Counted from the stretch's first letter, positions 17,424 to 26,073 are shown. The stretch: DNA of 37,331 nucleotides from Pseudomonas cyclaminis (GCF_015163715.1 NZ_JADDUM010000003.1:1-37331), one strand, 5' to 3'. Notes: generated from the letters alone by a model not told the origin. Numbers and translations are program-made.

Positions 17424-18824
17424 TCAGCGGGCGATCACGCCTTGGGCCCAGAAGCGTGGTTGCAGGTGATCACCCTCGGTGTTCAGGTATTGCTGCTGGG
17501 CTTGCGCGATGTGAGGCACGTCACGCAGTGCAATCACGATCAACAGACCAACGGCCAGTACACTAAGTCCTTTCCATATCTCCCAGCCCAGTGGCAGTGC
17601 AGGTGTTGCCGGGGCACGCCACACATGCAGGGCCATCAGCCAGCCTATTAGCAACGCCAGCCAAACTTGGGAATTAGGCATCACGATCACACCGTCGACC
17701 ATGGACTGCACTAACGCGCCGACCAATGCGGCAAACAGGCACAAGCGCATCAGGTCAACACGCTCGGCGGACAGAGCCCTCTCACGCAGTACGCCAAACG
17801 TGGCCCAGCCAGCGCGCCACGCCAAAGCAGCTACGATCAAGGTCGATGGCCCACCCCACTCGCTGGCCCATTGCAAAACAGACTGATGTGGATGGGCGGC
17901 GATGGTGTTGGCAATATCGGCAAAATGCATCGGCCCGAACCCCAACCACGGACGTTCGACGAGCATATGCCACGCCTGCCACCAGATCGGACCGCGACCC
18001 GACAGCGAGGTGGTGAGGCGATCACCCGCACCACTGGAGCGCACAATCCCCAGGTGATCGGCCAGTACTGTAAACGCCAGCCAGTACAGCAACAGCCCGC
18101 CGACAACAGCGGCCAACTGCCATCCGACCCAGCGTCGCCCCCAAGGCCCCAGCAGTGCCAGCAGCAAACCCGCCGCGCCCATTCCCAGCCATGTGCCTCG
18201 CGTACCCCCGCTGATCGCGATCAGCCACCAGACGCACAACAACGCAAACACTGCGCCTCGCACAGTGCGGGAGACTTTGGGTATCAGCAGGGGAAGCGCC
18301 AGTAACGGCAGCGTGAATGTCTGGAACTGACCGTAGAAGCGCTTGTTGGAAAAGCCGGACAGCAACAGGTCTGGGTCCAGCGTCAGCGCTCCGCTGGTAA
18401 TCACCAGCGCGCCGGCGTACAGATATTGAATGGATTTGACCAGGCATAGCAGCATCACAACCAGGATCAGCACACGATCCATCGCCCCACCACCGTGACG
18501 GCGGAACAAGGCAAACGCTGCGGCGATTGCCGCGCAGCTGACCAGCAACGCCACTTCGGTGAATGCCCAGAGCGGCTGATGGGCCTGCGCCGAAGACAGC
18601 AGGCCCAGCGCAATAATCAGCGCCAGCCCCCAGGCCGTGTGCCTGTCCACCAAGGGTTCAAGCGGGGTGACCGACAACCCATACAGCACCGCGCAGCCCC
18701 CAATGGCAATCTGCATTACACGCTGCAGATCATGCCCACTGAACGGTGCGCAAATCCCAATCGTCAGCAAGCACACCACTGCTACCAGGAAAGCCCCGCC
18801 TCGCTGCCGTACGGATAACGCCAT
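17424..18824 (-). CDS. O-antigen ligase-like (Wzy_C) protein, probable pilin glycosyltransferase (TfpO/PilO-like)
   Basis: 466-residue polytopic inner-membrane protein with about eleven or twelve hydrophobic segments. The Wzy_C/O-antigen-ligase region is seen in the middle: SGGTRGTWLGM, then RGPIWWQAWHMLVERPWLGFGPMHF and AHPHQSVLQWASEWG with the large periplasmic loop. The ATG at 18824 has GGAGG upstream and lies 34 bp after the pilA stop on the same strand. This is the arrangement of P. aeruginosa strain 1244 pilA-tfpO, where the enzyme moves one O-antigen unit onto pilin, and the length is nearly that of TfpO (about 460). The specific role is inferred from family and position. A general O-antigen ligase or polymerase is possible but less likely outside a polysaccharide cluster. 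Confidence 0.82.
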   Translation of the reverse strand: MALSVRQRGGAFLVAVVCLLTIGICAPFSGHDLQRVMQIAIGGCAVLYGLSVTPLEPLVDRHTAWGLALIIALGLLSSAQAHQPLWAFTEVALLVSCAAIAAAFALFRRHGGGAMDRVLILVVMLLCLVKSIQYLYAGALVITSGALTLDPDLLLSGFSNKRFYGQFQTFTLPLLALPLLIPKVSRTVRGAVFALLCVWWLIAISGGTRGTWLGMGAAGLLLALLGPWGRRWVGWQLAAVVGGLLLYWLAFTVLADHLGIVRSSGAGDRLTTSLSGRGPIWWQAWHMLVERPWLGFGPMHFADIANTIAAHPHQSVLQWASEWGGPSTLIVAALAWRAGWATFGVLRERALSAERVDLMRLCLFAALVGALVQSMVDGVIVMPNSQVWLALLIGWLMALHVWRAPATPALPLGWEIWKGLSVLAVGLLIVIALRDVPHIAQAQQQYLNTEGDHLQPRFWAQGVIAR

Positions 18825-18858
18825 CGGCCACCTCCAATCCCTGTGGATGGTTCAGCAG

Positions 18859-19272
18859 TTATGCACCGCCAGCGCCACAACCCTTGCCGGCATATTTCTC
18901 TTCAGCGGTTGTGGTGCACTTCCAACCGGTGGTGGCGCTGCGCGTCAGGCTGATGGTCTTGCCCAGCACCGGCGCTGGCGCGTCGAGAATTTCGCAACTG
19001 ATGGAGCCCGCGCCCGTAGCAACGTCGCCTGACACATCGATTTTGCAGTTGGCGGTAGGGCTGGTGCCACCGATCAACGCCAGGGTGGGTACGGTGCCCT
19101 GGTTGATAGTGTCCTCATAACCGGCCTTCAACGCGGCAATTTCAGCCAGGCCGGCAGTGAACTTGGCCTTGGCCTGGTGTGTGGTGTACATCGGCAGGCC
19201 GATGGTGGCCAAAATGCCGATGATTGCCACGACGATCAACAACTCGATCAAGGTAAAGCCTTTTTGACTCAT
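18859..19272 (-). CDS. pilA: Type IV major pilin PilA
   Basis: Class IVa prepilin. The leader MSQKG is followed by FTLIELLIVVAIIGILATIG, with Glu5 of the mature protein present; PilD should cut after the Gly and methylate the Phe. I choose the ATG at 19272 (137 residues) because GGAGA lies about nine bases upstream; the GTG three codons earlier is too close to it. The globular part has four cysteines, and the last pair (WKC...KGC) forms the C-terminal disulfide loop typical of Pseudomonas pilins. A short GAGGA tail follows the last Cys; no terminal Ser is present, unlike the glycosylated group I pilins of P. aeruginosa. Neighbours are the TfpO-like gene downstream and divergent pilC. Confidence 0.95.
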   Translation of the reverse strand: MSQKGFTLIELLIVVAIIGILATIGLPMYTTHQAKAKFTAGLAEIAALKAGYEDTINQGTVPTLALIGGTSPTANCKIDVSGDVATGAGSISCEILDAPAPVLGKTISLTRSATTGWKCTTTAEEKYAGKGCGAGGA

Positions 19273-19401
19273 CACATTCACTCTCCAGAATAAAACTCAT
19301 GACAAGGCGCGTCCTGCACCCCGTTTTTTTCAGCGGCGCCAGTGTACTCACCCGCAAGCGGTCAATCGCGCACAAGACGCACATTCTGACATTTTATCCA
19401 G

Positions 19402-19417
19402 CGCCATCGGCGTGCCC
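19402..19417 (-). promoter_or_regulatory. Candidate sigma-54 promoter for pilA
   Basis: Minus strand reads GGGCACGCCGATGGCG: GGCACG in the -24 box, GC in the -12 box and the required ten bases between GG and GC. The -12 element is weaker than TTGCA. It would give a leader of about 118 bases for pilA. P. aeruginosa pilA is RpoN/PilR dependent, but pilSR is not at its usual place here, which lowers confidence. Confidence 0.35.
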
Positions 19418-19474
19418 GGATCCGTCACCTGACTACGCTATAAATCTTCGATGACTTGTATGCGGAACCGCGAC

Positions 19475-20683
19475 ATGAACAACGCCTCAACGATTTACGC
19501 CTGGGAAGGCATCAACCGCAAAGGGCGCAGGGTGTCCGGGCAGACCAAAGGGCACAGCCCTGCCCTGGTCAAGGCACAACTGCGGCTGCAAGGGATCAGC
19601 CCAGGTCGCGTGCGCAAGCAATTCCCGCTGCTGCCAGGCCTGGCCCAGTCGGCCAAGGCGGCTGACATCACCCTGCTCACGCGCCAACTGGCCACGCTAC
19701 TGAACGCCGGAATTCCCCTGTTGCAAGCCTTCGACATCATCAACGAAGGCTTCGACAACCGCGCCGTGCGTGAGCTGGTGCAAGGGCTGAAACAGCAGGT
19801 CGCAGCTGGCGCCAGCCTGGCCGACGCACTGCGCAAACAGCCGCGCTACTTCGATGAGCTGTACTGCAACCTGGTAGCCGCCGGCGAGCAGGCCGGCGCA
19901 TTGGAGACCCTGTTGGAACGTGTGGCGATCCATCGCGAAAAGAGTGAGCAACTCAAGGCCAAGGTCAAAAAGGCCATGACGTACCCAATTGCGGTCCTGG
20001 TGGTTGCCAGCCTGGTCACCGGCGTACTGCTGGTCCACGTCGTGCCGCAGTTCCAGACGCTGTTCGCCGGGGTCGGCGGCAAACTGCCAGCGTTTACCTT
20101 GCAGGTGATCGCCCTGTCGGCGTTCATGCAGCAAGCCTGGTGGATGCTGGTCTTGGGCATCGCCTTCGCAGCCATGGGGCTGCGTAAGGCCTATCGGTCA
20201 TCGCCGGGTTTCAGCTATTGGCTGGACACCGGTTTGTTGAAAGCGCCCCTGGCAGGCAAACTGCTGACAAAATCCGCCGTGGCCCGCTACGCCCGCACGC
20301 TTTCCACCACCTTTGCCGCCGGTGTTCCACTGGTACAGGCATTGGACTCAGTCGCCGGCGCCGTGGGCAATGCTCCGTTCAAACAGGCAATCGAACATAT
20401 GCGTCAAGATGTATCCACTGGCATGCAGTTGAATCAATCCATGGCCAACAGCGGTCTGTTTCCCGGCATGGCGATCCAGATGACGGCAATCGGCGAAGAA
20501 TCGGGCATGCTGGAACAGATGCTGGAAAGAGTCGCCAACCACTATGAGACTGCCGTGGACAACCAGGTCGATAGCCTCGCCAGCCTGATGGAACCGCTGA
20601 TCATGGTGGTTCTGGGTGGTATCGTCGCAGCGCTGGTCATTGCCATGTACCTGCCGGTCTTCCAACTGGGGAGCGCATTTTGA
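19475..20683 (+). CDS. pilC: Type IV pilus inner-membrane platform protein PilC
   Basis: GspF/PilC-family polytopic protein that anchors the assembly motor and pilin extraction. It has 402 residues. The N-terminal cytoplasmic part begins YAWEGINRKGRRVSGQ, followed by two repeats of the T2SSF domain (TRQLATLLNAGIPLLQAFDII and ARTLSTTFAAGVPLVQALDSV), each ending in a membrane segment; the last segment is VVLGGIVAALVIAMYLPVF. The ATG at 19475 has GGAA eight bases before. It directly follows the pilA promoter region; the ATPase gene pilB, normally between pilA and pilC, is absent. The stop overlaps the pilD TTG start. Confidence 0.95.
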   Translation: MNNASTIYAWEGINRKGRRVSGQTKGHSPALVKAQLRLQGISPGRVRKQFPLLPGLAQSAKAADITLLTRQLATLLNAGIPLLQAFDIINEGFDNRAVRELVQGLKQQVAAGASLADALRKQPRYFDELYCNLVAAGEQAGALETLLERVAIHREKSEQLKAKVKKAMTYPIAVLVVASLVTGVLLVHVVPQFQTLFAGVGGKLPAFTLQVIALSAFMQQAWWMLVLGIAFAAMGLRKAYRSSPGFSYWLDTGLLKAPLAGKLLTKSAVARYARTLSTTFAAGVPLVQALDSVAGAVGNAPFKQAIEHMRQDVSTGMQLNQSMANSGLFPGMAIQMTAIGEESGMLEQMLERVANHYETAVDNQVDSLASLMEPLIMVVLGGIVAALVIAMYLPVFQLGSAF

Positions 20684-21546
20684 ACCTGCTGTTGAGTGAG
20701 TCCCCCTGGGCATTTGTGGCGATTGCGTCAGTACTGGGGCTGATCGTCGGCAGTTTTCTCAATGTGCTGGTGTGGCGCCTGCCAAAAATGCTCGAACGGG
20801 AATGGCGCGCCCAGGCCCATGAAGTGCTCGGCTTGCCTGCCGAGCCTGCCGGGTCGACCTACAACCTGATGCACCCAAATTCCTGCTGCCCGCACTGTGA
20901 TCATCCCATCCGGCCCTGGGAAAACATTCCCGTGCTCAGCTACCTGATACTTCGGGGACGCTGTGCTCATTGCCACGGCGCCATCAGCGCCCGCTACCCG
21001 TTAACCGAACTTGCGTGCGCGCTGATCTCGGCCTGGGTCGCCTGGCATTTCGGCTTTGGCTGGCAAGCTGCAGCAGTGCTGGTGTTGAGTTGGGGGTTGC
21101 TGGCGATGAGCCTGATCGACGCCAACCACCAGTTGCTTCCGGATGTGCTGGTGCTGCCGTTGCTGTGGCTGGGGTTGATCGTCAACAGTTTTGAATTGTT
21201 GACGACATTACCCGATGCACTTTGGGGCGCAGTGATCGGCTATATGAGCCTGTGGAGCGTGTTCTGGCTGTTCAAGCTGGTCACCGGAAAGGACGGCATG
21301 GGCCACGGTGACTTCAAGTTGATGGCCCTGCTCGGCGCCTGGGGTGGCTGGCAGATTTTGCCGATGACCCTGTTGATGTCGTCGCTGGTGGGAGTGTTTG
21401 TCGGGTTGATCCTGATGCGAGCGCGCAAAATCCAAGCGTCGGCACCGATGCCGTTTGGTCCGTATCTGGCAATTGCCGGCTGGATTGCATTGCTCTGGGG
21501 TGGTCAAATAACCGACTTCTATTTGCAGTCTGTCGGTTTCAGATGA
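20680..21546 (+). CDS. pilD: Prepilin peptidase/N-methyltransferase PilD
   Basis: Inner-membrane aspartic protease (A24) that removes the leader of PilA and the minor pseudopilins and methylates the new N-terminus. It has 288 residues. It starts at a TTG that overlaps the pilC stop (TTGA). An N-terminal methyltransferase domain with two zinc-binding CxxC pairs (CCPHC and CAHC) is followed by the catalytic aspartates in [12 protein letters not shown] and in the GxGD motif (GHGDFKL). About eight membrane segments are visible. In pseudomonads the enzyme usually also serves type II secretion. coaE follows with an ATGA overlap. Confidence 0.96.
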   Translation: MNLLLSESPWAFVAIASVLGLIVGSFLNVLVWRLPKMLEREWRAQAHEVLGLPAEPAGSTYNLMHPNSCCPHCDHPIRPWENIPVLSYLILRGRCAHCHGAISARYPLTELACALISAWVAWHFGFGWQAAAVLVLSWGLLAMSLIDANHQLLPDVLVLPLLWLGLIVNSFELLTTLPDALWGAVIGYMSLWSVFWLFKLVTGKDGMGHGDFKLMALLGAWGGWQILPMTLLMSSLVGVFVGLILMRARKIQASAPMPFGPYLAIAGWIALLWGGQITDFYLQSVGFR

Positions 21547-22166
21547 CCAACTCTGTCGCAACACCCTGGATTCTTGGCCTCACCGGCGGCATCGGCAGCG
21601 GTAAAAGCGCGGCGGCCCAGCACTTTATCGACCTGGGCATCGACCTGATCGACGCCGACCACGCCGCCCGCTGGGTGGTCGAGCCTGGCCGGCCGGCTCT
21701 GGCCCGCATCGCCGAACACTTTGGCGGCGGCGTGCTGCAGCCCGACGGCCAGTTGGACCGCGCCGCGTTACGCAAGCTGATCTTTGAAGTACCCGAAGAG
21801 CGCCTATGGCTGGAAGGCTTGCTGCACCCGCTGATCGGCGAGGAGATTCGCAGCCACCTGGCGCGCGCGCGCTCGCCTTACGCGATCCTGGTGTCGCCGC
21901 TGCTGATCGAATCCGGCCAATACAGCATGACCCAGCGCATCCTGGTGATCGACGTGCCGCAATCGCTGCAGATTCAGCGTACCCTGCAGCGCGACGGCAT
22001 CAGCGAACAACAGGTACAGGCGATACTCAAGGCTCAGTCCAGCCGTGAAGACCGCCTGAACCATGCCGATGACGTGCTGGTCAATGACCAGGACCTCGCC
22101 TGGCTGCACAGCGAGGTCGAGCGACTGCACCACTTTTACCTTACTTTGCGTGGAGGCCGATCATGA
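21543..22166 (+). CDS. coaE: Dephospho-CoA kinase CoaE
   Basis: Last enzyme of coenzyme A synthesis; phosphorylates the 3'-OH of dephospho-CoA with ATP. It has 207 residues. The P-loop [12 protein letters not shown] is at the N-terminus, followed by the [13 protein letters not shown] substrate motif and the lid region ([15 protein letters not shown]). It overlaps pilD by ATGA upstream and yacG by four bases downstream, the standard pilD-coaE-yacG arrangement. Confidence 0.97.
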   Translation: MTNSVATPWILGLTGGIGSGKSAAAQHFIDLGIDLIDADHAARWVVEPGRPALARIAEHFGGGVLQPDGQLDRAALRKLIFEVPEERLWLEGLLHPLIGEEIRSHLARARSPYAILVSPLLIESGQYSMTQRILVIDVPQSLQIQRTLQRDGISEQQVQAILKAQSSREDRLNHADDVLVNDQDLAWLHSEVERLHHFYLTLRGGRS

Positions 22167-22362
22167 GCCAACCCTTGACCGTCGACTGCCAACCTGCGGC
22201 GCACCCGTGGAATGGAAAACCGACAACCTCAACCGGCCGTTCTGCTCGGACCGCTGCAAACTCATCGACCTGGGCGCCTGGGCCGCTGAAGAGCACAAGA
22301 TTCCCGTGGCCCCGGATGCCGAAGACGAGCTGTTTTCCGAAGACCTTTCGCCGCGCCATTAA
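22163..22362 (+). pseudogene. yacG: DNA gyrase inhibitor YacG, frameshifted near N-terminus
   Basis: Small zinc protein that binds GyrB and inhibits gyrase. The start MSQPLTVDC at 22163 overlaps the coaE stop. Near 22190 the sequence GACTGCCAACC should read GACTGCCCAACC, giving [12 protein letters not shown]. Without that C the frame leaves after nine residues and the first CxxC of the zinc site is lost. The remainder is intact in the other frame, with the second pair in [15 protein letters not shown]. The repaired protein is 66 residues, normal for the family. The single-base loss fits the window-wide indel pattern. The stop overlaps the convergent downstream gene tail to tail. Confidence 0.88.
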
Positions 22363-22574
22363 GGCCGCATAAAGGCGTACTCCTGCTGGTCGTCGAGGTT
22401 CTCTGCAAGGTATTGCAGCTCGTCGGCCAGGTCTTCAAAACTGCGTACCCCCTTGCTCTGCTGCACCACCGCACTGAGCATGGCGCGCAGGGTCAAGCCT
22501 GGGTCGAAACCGATTTCCTGCGCCGAATCCTGGCTTTTGCGCAACTCCTGCCGTGCCCACTCATACACACCCAT
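22359..22574 (-). CDS. Small conserved hypothetical protein (PA4531-like position)
   Basis: 71-residue soluble protein starting [23 protein letters not shown] lies upstream of the ATG at 22574; a start eight codons earlier has no ribosome site. It is helical and charged, without cysteines, signal or membrane segment. It ends tail to tail with yacG, sharing four bases. Position matches the PA4531 hypothetical of P. aeruginosa (from memory). Function unknown. Confidence 0.75.
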   Translation of the reverse strand: MGVYEWARQELRKSQDSAQEIGFDPGLTLRAMLSAVVQQSKGVRSFEDLADELQYLAENLDDQQEYAFMRP

Positions 22575-22650
22575 GATCCGTGCTCCCGCCTTACTCATCT
22601 AAAATTTGGCTGAGCATGGGCCTGCTTGCTGGTACTGGATTTGATCTGGA

Positions 22651-23340
22651 TCAACGCTGCGAATCGTCATCCTTCCAGGGCGCAGAGAGGTAGCGGGTGC
22701 GATTGAAGGTCTCCAGCCATTCCGGGCAGAACACCACCAGAGCGCTGATGACCATGCCGTTGATAAATGCCTCGGGGAAGATGATGAGCCACAGGTAGCC
22801 GACAAAATCCTCCAGCCATTCGGGCATTGCAAAACGACCGTCAAACCACAGTAAACCCAGCCCCAGCAGAAGACAGAGCAAGGCCGACAGCGCGGCGGCA
22901 AAAAAACCCGAACAGAAGATATACACAAAAGGATTGCGCGGTTGCGCACGCTCTACCAGCAACGCGCAACCTTCGGTGATCAGCACCGGCAGCACGACCA
23001 GCAGCAAGCCGTTGATACCAAGGGCTGCCAGATCCTGGCGCCCCAGCAACATCAAACCGAACTGGGCGGCAAAGCCCCCTACGATTGCCAGGGGCCAATC
23101 CAGCAGCAGGGTCACGGCGGTCATGCCGATAAAGTGGTAAGACACACCGGTATCGAAATCTCGCCGCACCAGCCACAACATGAACAGCGCGAACACCGTA
23201 CCGAACAGCAAATGCTGGCGTCTCCGGTCGGCGAACAATTCAACCCACGGCGAACGCGCAGTGGCCCACAGCAGTACCGGCGCGTACAGCAGCCAGCCGA
23301 TGCCGAGGGTTGCGGGCGCCAACACTGCGGCACTGATCAT
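22651..23340 (-). CDS. CbiM-like (energy-coupling factor permease family) membrane protein
   Basis: 229-residue polytopic protein, about six hydrophobic segments. The sequence MISAAVLAPATLGIGWLLY, SYHFIGMTAVTLLLDWPLAIVGG and FPEAFINGMVISALV recalls the CbiM/ECF substrate-binding membrane family for cobalt or nickel. The N-terminal MxH metal motif of true CbiM is not seen and no ABC or CbiQ-type partners are nearby, so a stand-alone role is likely and the substrate is unclear. I choose ATG 23340; an upstream GTG at 23376 has a ribosome site too close. It is divergent from the DUF1780 gene. Confidence 0.7.
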   Translation of the reverse strand: MISAAVLAPATLGIGWLLYAPVLLWATARSPWVELFADRRRQHLLFGTVFALFMLWLVRRDFDTGVSYHFIGMTAVTLLLDWPLAIVGGFAAQFGLMLLGRQDLAALGINGLLLVVLPVLITEGCALLVERAQPRNPFVYIFCSGFFAAALSALLCLLLGLGLLWFDGRFAMPEWLEDFVGYLWLIIFPEAFINGMVISALVVFCPEWLETFNRTRYLSAPWKDDDSQR

Positions 23341-23469
23341 GGGTGAAATACCAATGCAAAAGAGCTCACCAGACACCTCTTCGCAGGAGTTGAAGTCGAG
23401 TCGTCAGTCTACACCGCCCTTTTGCAGCGAGACTTCCTGCAGTCATCATTTGGACGCTAAGCTGCAAGC

Positions 23470-24099
23470 ATGGATGACTCAGATTATTTGCGCCTGCTCA
23501 CCGTAGCAGCCGAACAAGCCAACGCATTCCTGTCCAATGCCCGCAAATGGGAGCGTGAGCGTTGGGTCTGCCAGCGCCTGCTGCAAGGCTTGAACGTGCC
23601 CTACCGCGCCGAAGAGTTTCACGCCGCGGGGCAAGAGCCGCCGGATGTATTGTTTCGTGATGCCAGTTTCGAGGTGTTTTTCGTGCTGGATGAAGGGCGC
23701 CGACTCAACGACGAATGGCGCGATGAATTGCTACGCCGACGCAGCGCCTTCTCCCTCAGCCAACTGGTTCGGCGCGAAGCCAAGCCGCGACGCATTCCCG
23801 CCCATGAATTCCTGCTGCGCCTGGGGCCCACACTACGCAAAAAAGCGCACAACTATAAAGAGCGTGGGATGGACCTGGGCGAGCTGGATATCGTCGCCTT
23901 CACCAGCCTCAAGCGCGAAGTACTGGACCTCAACAGCCACTTTCCACCGCCCACCGAGTATCTGCGCCAGGGCTGGCGCTCGCTGTCGCTGGTCGGACCG
24001 ACGTTTGCACGGGTGCTGTTCGCCCACCCGGACGCGCCGGATTTCTTGCGCAACAACCTGGGGCGAAGCATAGTGTTCGACGTGGGCATCAGCCTCTGA
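23470..24099 (+). CDS. DUF1780 domain-containing protein
   Basis: 209-residue cytoplasmic protein. The N-terminal half has NARKWERERWVCQRLLQGLNVPY and PPDVLFRDASFEVFFVLDEGRR, which is suggestive of a restriction-endonuclease-like fold (E, D and E in a row), but this is only an inference. The C-terminal half is basic (RREAKPRRIPAHEFL, LRKKAHNYKERG). Family name given from memory of the equivalent P. aeruginosa gene. It is followed by the DUF3094 gene and then ndh, all on the plus strand. Confidence 0.75.
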   Translation: MDDSDYLRLLTVAAEQANAFLSNARKWERERWVCQRLLQGLNVPYRAEEFHAAGQEPPDVLFRDASFEVFFVLDEGRRLNDEWRDELLRRRSAFSLSQLVRREAKPRRIPAHEFLLRLGPTLRKKAHNYKERGMDLGELDIVAFTSLKREVLDLNSHFPPPTEYLRQGWRSLSLVGPTFARVLFAHPDAPDFLRNNLGRSIVFDVGISL

Positions 24100-24156
24100 T
24101 CCCACCCCGACTGTAACGTGGCACCCTTTTGCAACGTCTACCTGACGAGGCCTTCT

Positions 24157-24330
24157 ATGACCAGCCGCCTGAACCCCGACGACCAACAGCATGTCGAAGA
24201 GTACCTGCAGCTCTCCCAGAACCGAGTCGAGCGCAAGCCTTTCCGGCCGTGGCTGCTCCTTGGTGTGGTGCTGGCGGTGGTGATCGGGCTCGGTCTGCTG
24301 AGCCGCCTTTTGAGTTACCTGACGCTATGA
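24157..24330 (+). CDS. DUF3094-like small membrane protein
   Basis: 57-residue protein starting MTSRLNPDDQQHVEEYLQ at ATG 24157, with GAGG six bases upstream. A short acidic helix is followed by RKPFRPW and one C-terminal membrane segment (LLLGVVLAVVIGLGLLSRLL). Such small tail-anchored proteins next to ndh are conserved in Pseudomonas; the DUF3094 name is from memory. Function unknown. The ORF extends upstream without a ribosome site. Confidence 0.78.
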   Translation: MTSRLNPDDQQHVEEYLQLSQNRVERKPFRPWLLLGVVLAVVIGLGLLSRLLSYLTL

Positions 24331-24390
24331 GCTGCCTGGCGCTCGCGGGGGTAACTGCTCCGATTTCTTTTAGCCTTGCGAGATATCCCC

Positions 24391-25689
24391 ATGACCCATC
24401 GTATTATTATCGTCGGCGGCGGCGCCGGCGGCCTGGAGTTGGCTACCCGCCTGGGTAAGACTCTGGGCAAGCGCGGCACCGCCAGTGTCACGCTGGTGGA
24501 CGCCAACCTGACCCATATCTGGAAGCCGCTGCTGCATGAAGTGGCTGCCGGGTCGCTGAACTCTTCGGAAGACGAACTCAATTACGTCGCCCAGGCCAAA
24601 TGGAACCACTTCGAGTTCCAACTGGGGCGCATGAGCGGGCTCGACCGCGAGCAGAAAAAAATCCAACTGGCCGCCACCCTCGACGAAGAGGGCCGCGAAC
24701 TGGTGCCCGCGCGCGTGCTGGGCTATGACAGCCTGGTGATTGCGGTCGGCAGTACCACCAACGACTTCGGCACCGAGGGCGCGGCGCAACACTGCCTGTT
24801 CCTCGATACCCGCAAACAGGCCGAGCGCTTTCACCAGCAACTGCTCAATCACTACCTGCGCGCCCATGCCGGACAGACCGATGTCGTGGAGCAGATCAGT
24901 GTCGCTATCGTCGGTGCCGGCGCCACCGGCGTCGAATTGGCGGCCGAGCTGCATAACGCCGCCCATGAGCTGGCGGCGTATGGCCTGGACCGGATCAAGC
25001 CGGAAAACATGCACATCACCTTGATCGAAGCCGGTCCACGGGTGCTGCCTGCCCTGCCGGAGCGTATCGGCGGGCCTGTGCATAAAACCCTGGAGAAGCT
25101 AGGCGTGACCGTGCTGACCAACTCGGCGGTGAGTGAAGTGACCGCCGACGCACTGATCACCAGCAGCGGCCAGGTGATTCCAGCCAGCCTCAAGGTGTGG
25201 GCTGCCGGGATTCGCGCGCCGGCGTTCCTCAAGGACATTGATGGCTTGGAAACCAACCGCATCAATCAACTGCAAGTGCTGCCGACACTGCAAACCACCC
25301 GCGACGAAAATATCTTTGCCTTCGGCGACTGCGCTGCGTGCCCGCAACCGGGCACCGACCGCAATGTGCCGCCACGGGCCCAGGCTGCTCACCAACAGGC
25401 GTCGTTGCTGGCCAAGTCGCTCAAACTACGCATCGAAGGCAAGGAGCTGCCGAGCTACAAGTACACCGACTATGGATCGCTGATTTCGCTGTCGCGCTTT
25501 TCCGCTGTGGGTAACTTGATGGGCAACCTGACAGGCAGCGTGATGCTGGAAGGCTGGTTGGCGCGGATGTTCTATGTGTCTCTGTACCGGATGCACCAGA
25601 TGGCGCTGTATGGGTTCTTCCGCACTGCAATGTTGATGCTGGGGAGCAAGATCGGGCGCGGGACTGAGCCGCGACTCAAACTTCACTGA
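24391..25689 (+). CDS. ndh: Type II NADH dehydrogenase (Ndh)
   Basis: Single-subunit, non-proton-pumping NADH:ubiquinone oxidoreductase, peripheral at the inner membrane. It has 432 residues. The FAD Rossmann motif is at the N-terminus (IIIVGGGAGGLELATRLG), the NADH-binding motif is in the middle (VAIVGAGATGVELAAEL), and the second FAD contact FAFGDCAACPQ is near residue 312. The C-terminal amphipathic part ends in MLMLGSKIGRGTEPRLKLH. The start MTHRIIIVGG is chosen because the fold begins there; the ribosome site is weak (GAGATA). Confidence 0.93.
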   Translation: MTHRIIIVGGGAGGLELATRLGKTLGKRGTASVTLVDANLTHIWKPLLHEVAAGSLNSSEDELNYVAQAKWNHFEFQLGRMSGLDREQKKIQLAATLDEEGRELVPARVLGYDSLVIAVGSTTNDFGTEGAAQHCLFLDTRKQAERFHQQLLNHYLRAHAGQTDVVEQISVAIVGAGATGVELAAELHNAAHELAAYGLDRIKPENMHITLIEAGPRVLPALPERIGGPVHKTLEKLGVTVLTNSAVSEVTADALITSSGQVIPASLKVWAAGIRAPAFLKDIDGLETNRINQLQVLPTLQTTRDENIFAFGDCAACPQPGTDRNVPPRAQAAHQQASLLAKSLKLRIEGKELPSYKYTDYGSLISLSRFSAVGNLMGNLTGSVMLEGWLARMFYVSLYRMHQMALYGFFRTAMLMLGSKIGRGTEPRLKLH

Positions 25690-25720
25690 CAACAGGGTCC
25701 CTGAGGGGACTCACTCAATC

Positions 25721-25743
25721 TGGGAGGGGACTTGCCCCTCCCA
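25721..25743. repeat. REP-like hairpin after ndh
   Basis: TGGGAGGGG (25721-25729) and CCCCTCCCA (25735-25743) are perfect 9-bp arms with loop ACTTG. The sequence resembles the GTGGGAGGGG REP family seen at 160-190. It follows the ndh stop by about 30 bases and may also help end the ndh transcript. Confidence 0.6.
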
Positions 25744-25780
25744 CATCAGCTGTGTGCTGGGCTTGAGATAATTCCAGGCA

Positions 25781-25812
25781 AAAAAAATCCCCGTATCTTT
25801 CGATACGAGGAT
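25781..25812 (-). terminator. Intrinsic terminator of the tRNA-Asn/tRNA-Pro transcript
   Basis: On the minus strand an 11-bp stem (with one G-U pair) and GAAA loop, ATCCTCGTATC-GAAA-GATACGGGGAT, is followed by an unbroken T-run at 25779-25787. It lies a few bases after tRNA-Pro, so it ends the tRNA operon. Confidence 0.88.
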
Positions 25813-25820
25813 TTTTAATA

Positions 25821-25897
25821 TGGTCGGGGTAGGGGGATTCGAACTCCCGACATCCTGCTCCCAAAGCAGGCGCGCTACCGGACTGCGCTATACCCCG
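25821..25897 (-). tRNA. tRNA-Pro (anticodon TGG)
   Basis: 77-base cloverleaf: acceptor CGGGGTA/TACCCCG, D arm beginning GCGC, anticodon stem CCTGC-loop TTTGGGA-GCAGG (anticodon TGG), T arm TCGGG-AGTTCGAAT-CCCC, and encoded CCA. It follows tRNA-Asn by nine bases in one transcript and precedes the terminator at 25781-25812. Confidence 0.97.
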
Positions 25898-25906
25898 GTT
25901 TGAAAT

Positions 25907-25982
25907 TGGCTCCGTGACCAGGACTCGAACCTGGGACCCAATGATTAACAGTCATTTGCTCTACCGACTGAGCTATCACGGA
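25907..25982 (-). tRNA. tRNA-Asn (anticodon GTT)
   Basis: 76-base cloverleaf: acceptor TCCGTGA/TCACGGA, D arm GCTC-AGTCGGTA-GAGC, anticodon loop CTGTTAA (anticodon GTT), T arm CCAGG-TTCGAGT-CCTGG and encoded CCA. It is first in a two-tRNA operon with tRNA-Pro and lies downstream of the promoter at 26074-26101. Confidence 0.97.
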
Positions 25983-26073
25983 ACTACATATTTCAAAGTA
26001 CAACTTTTACTGCTCTGTAACCTTCCTCTTCGACCCTGTCCGTATCGCTACGTTAGCGTCTCTGAGGCGCGCT

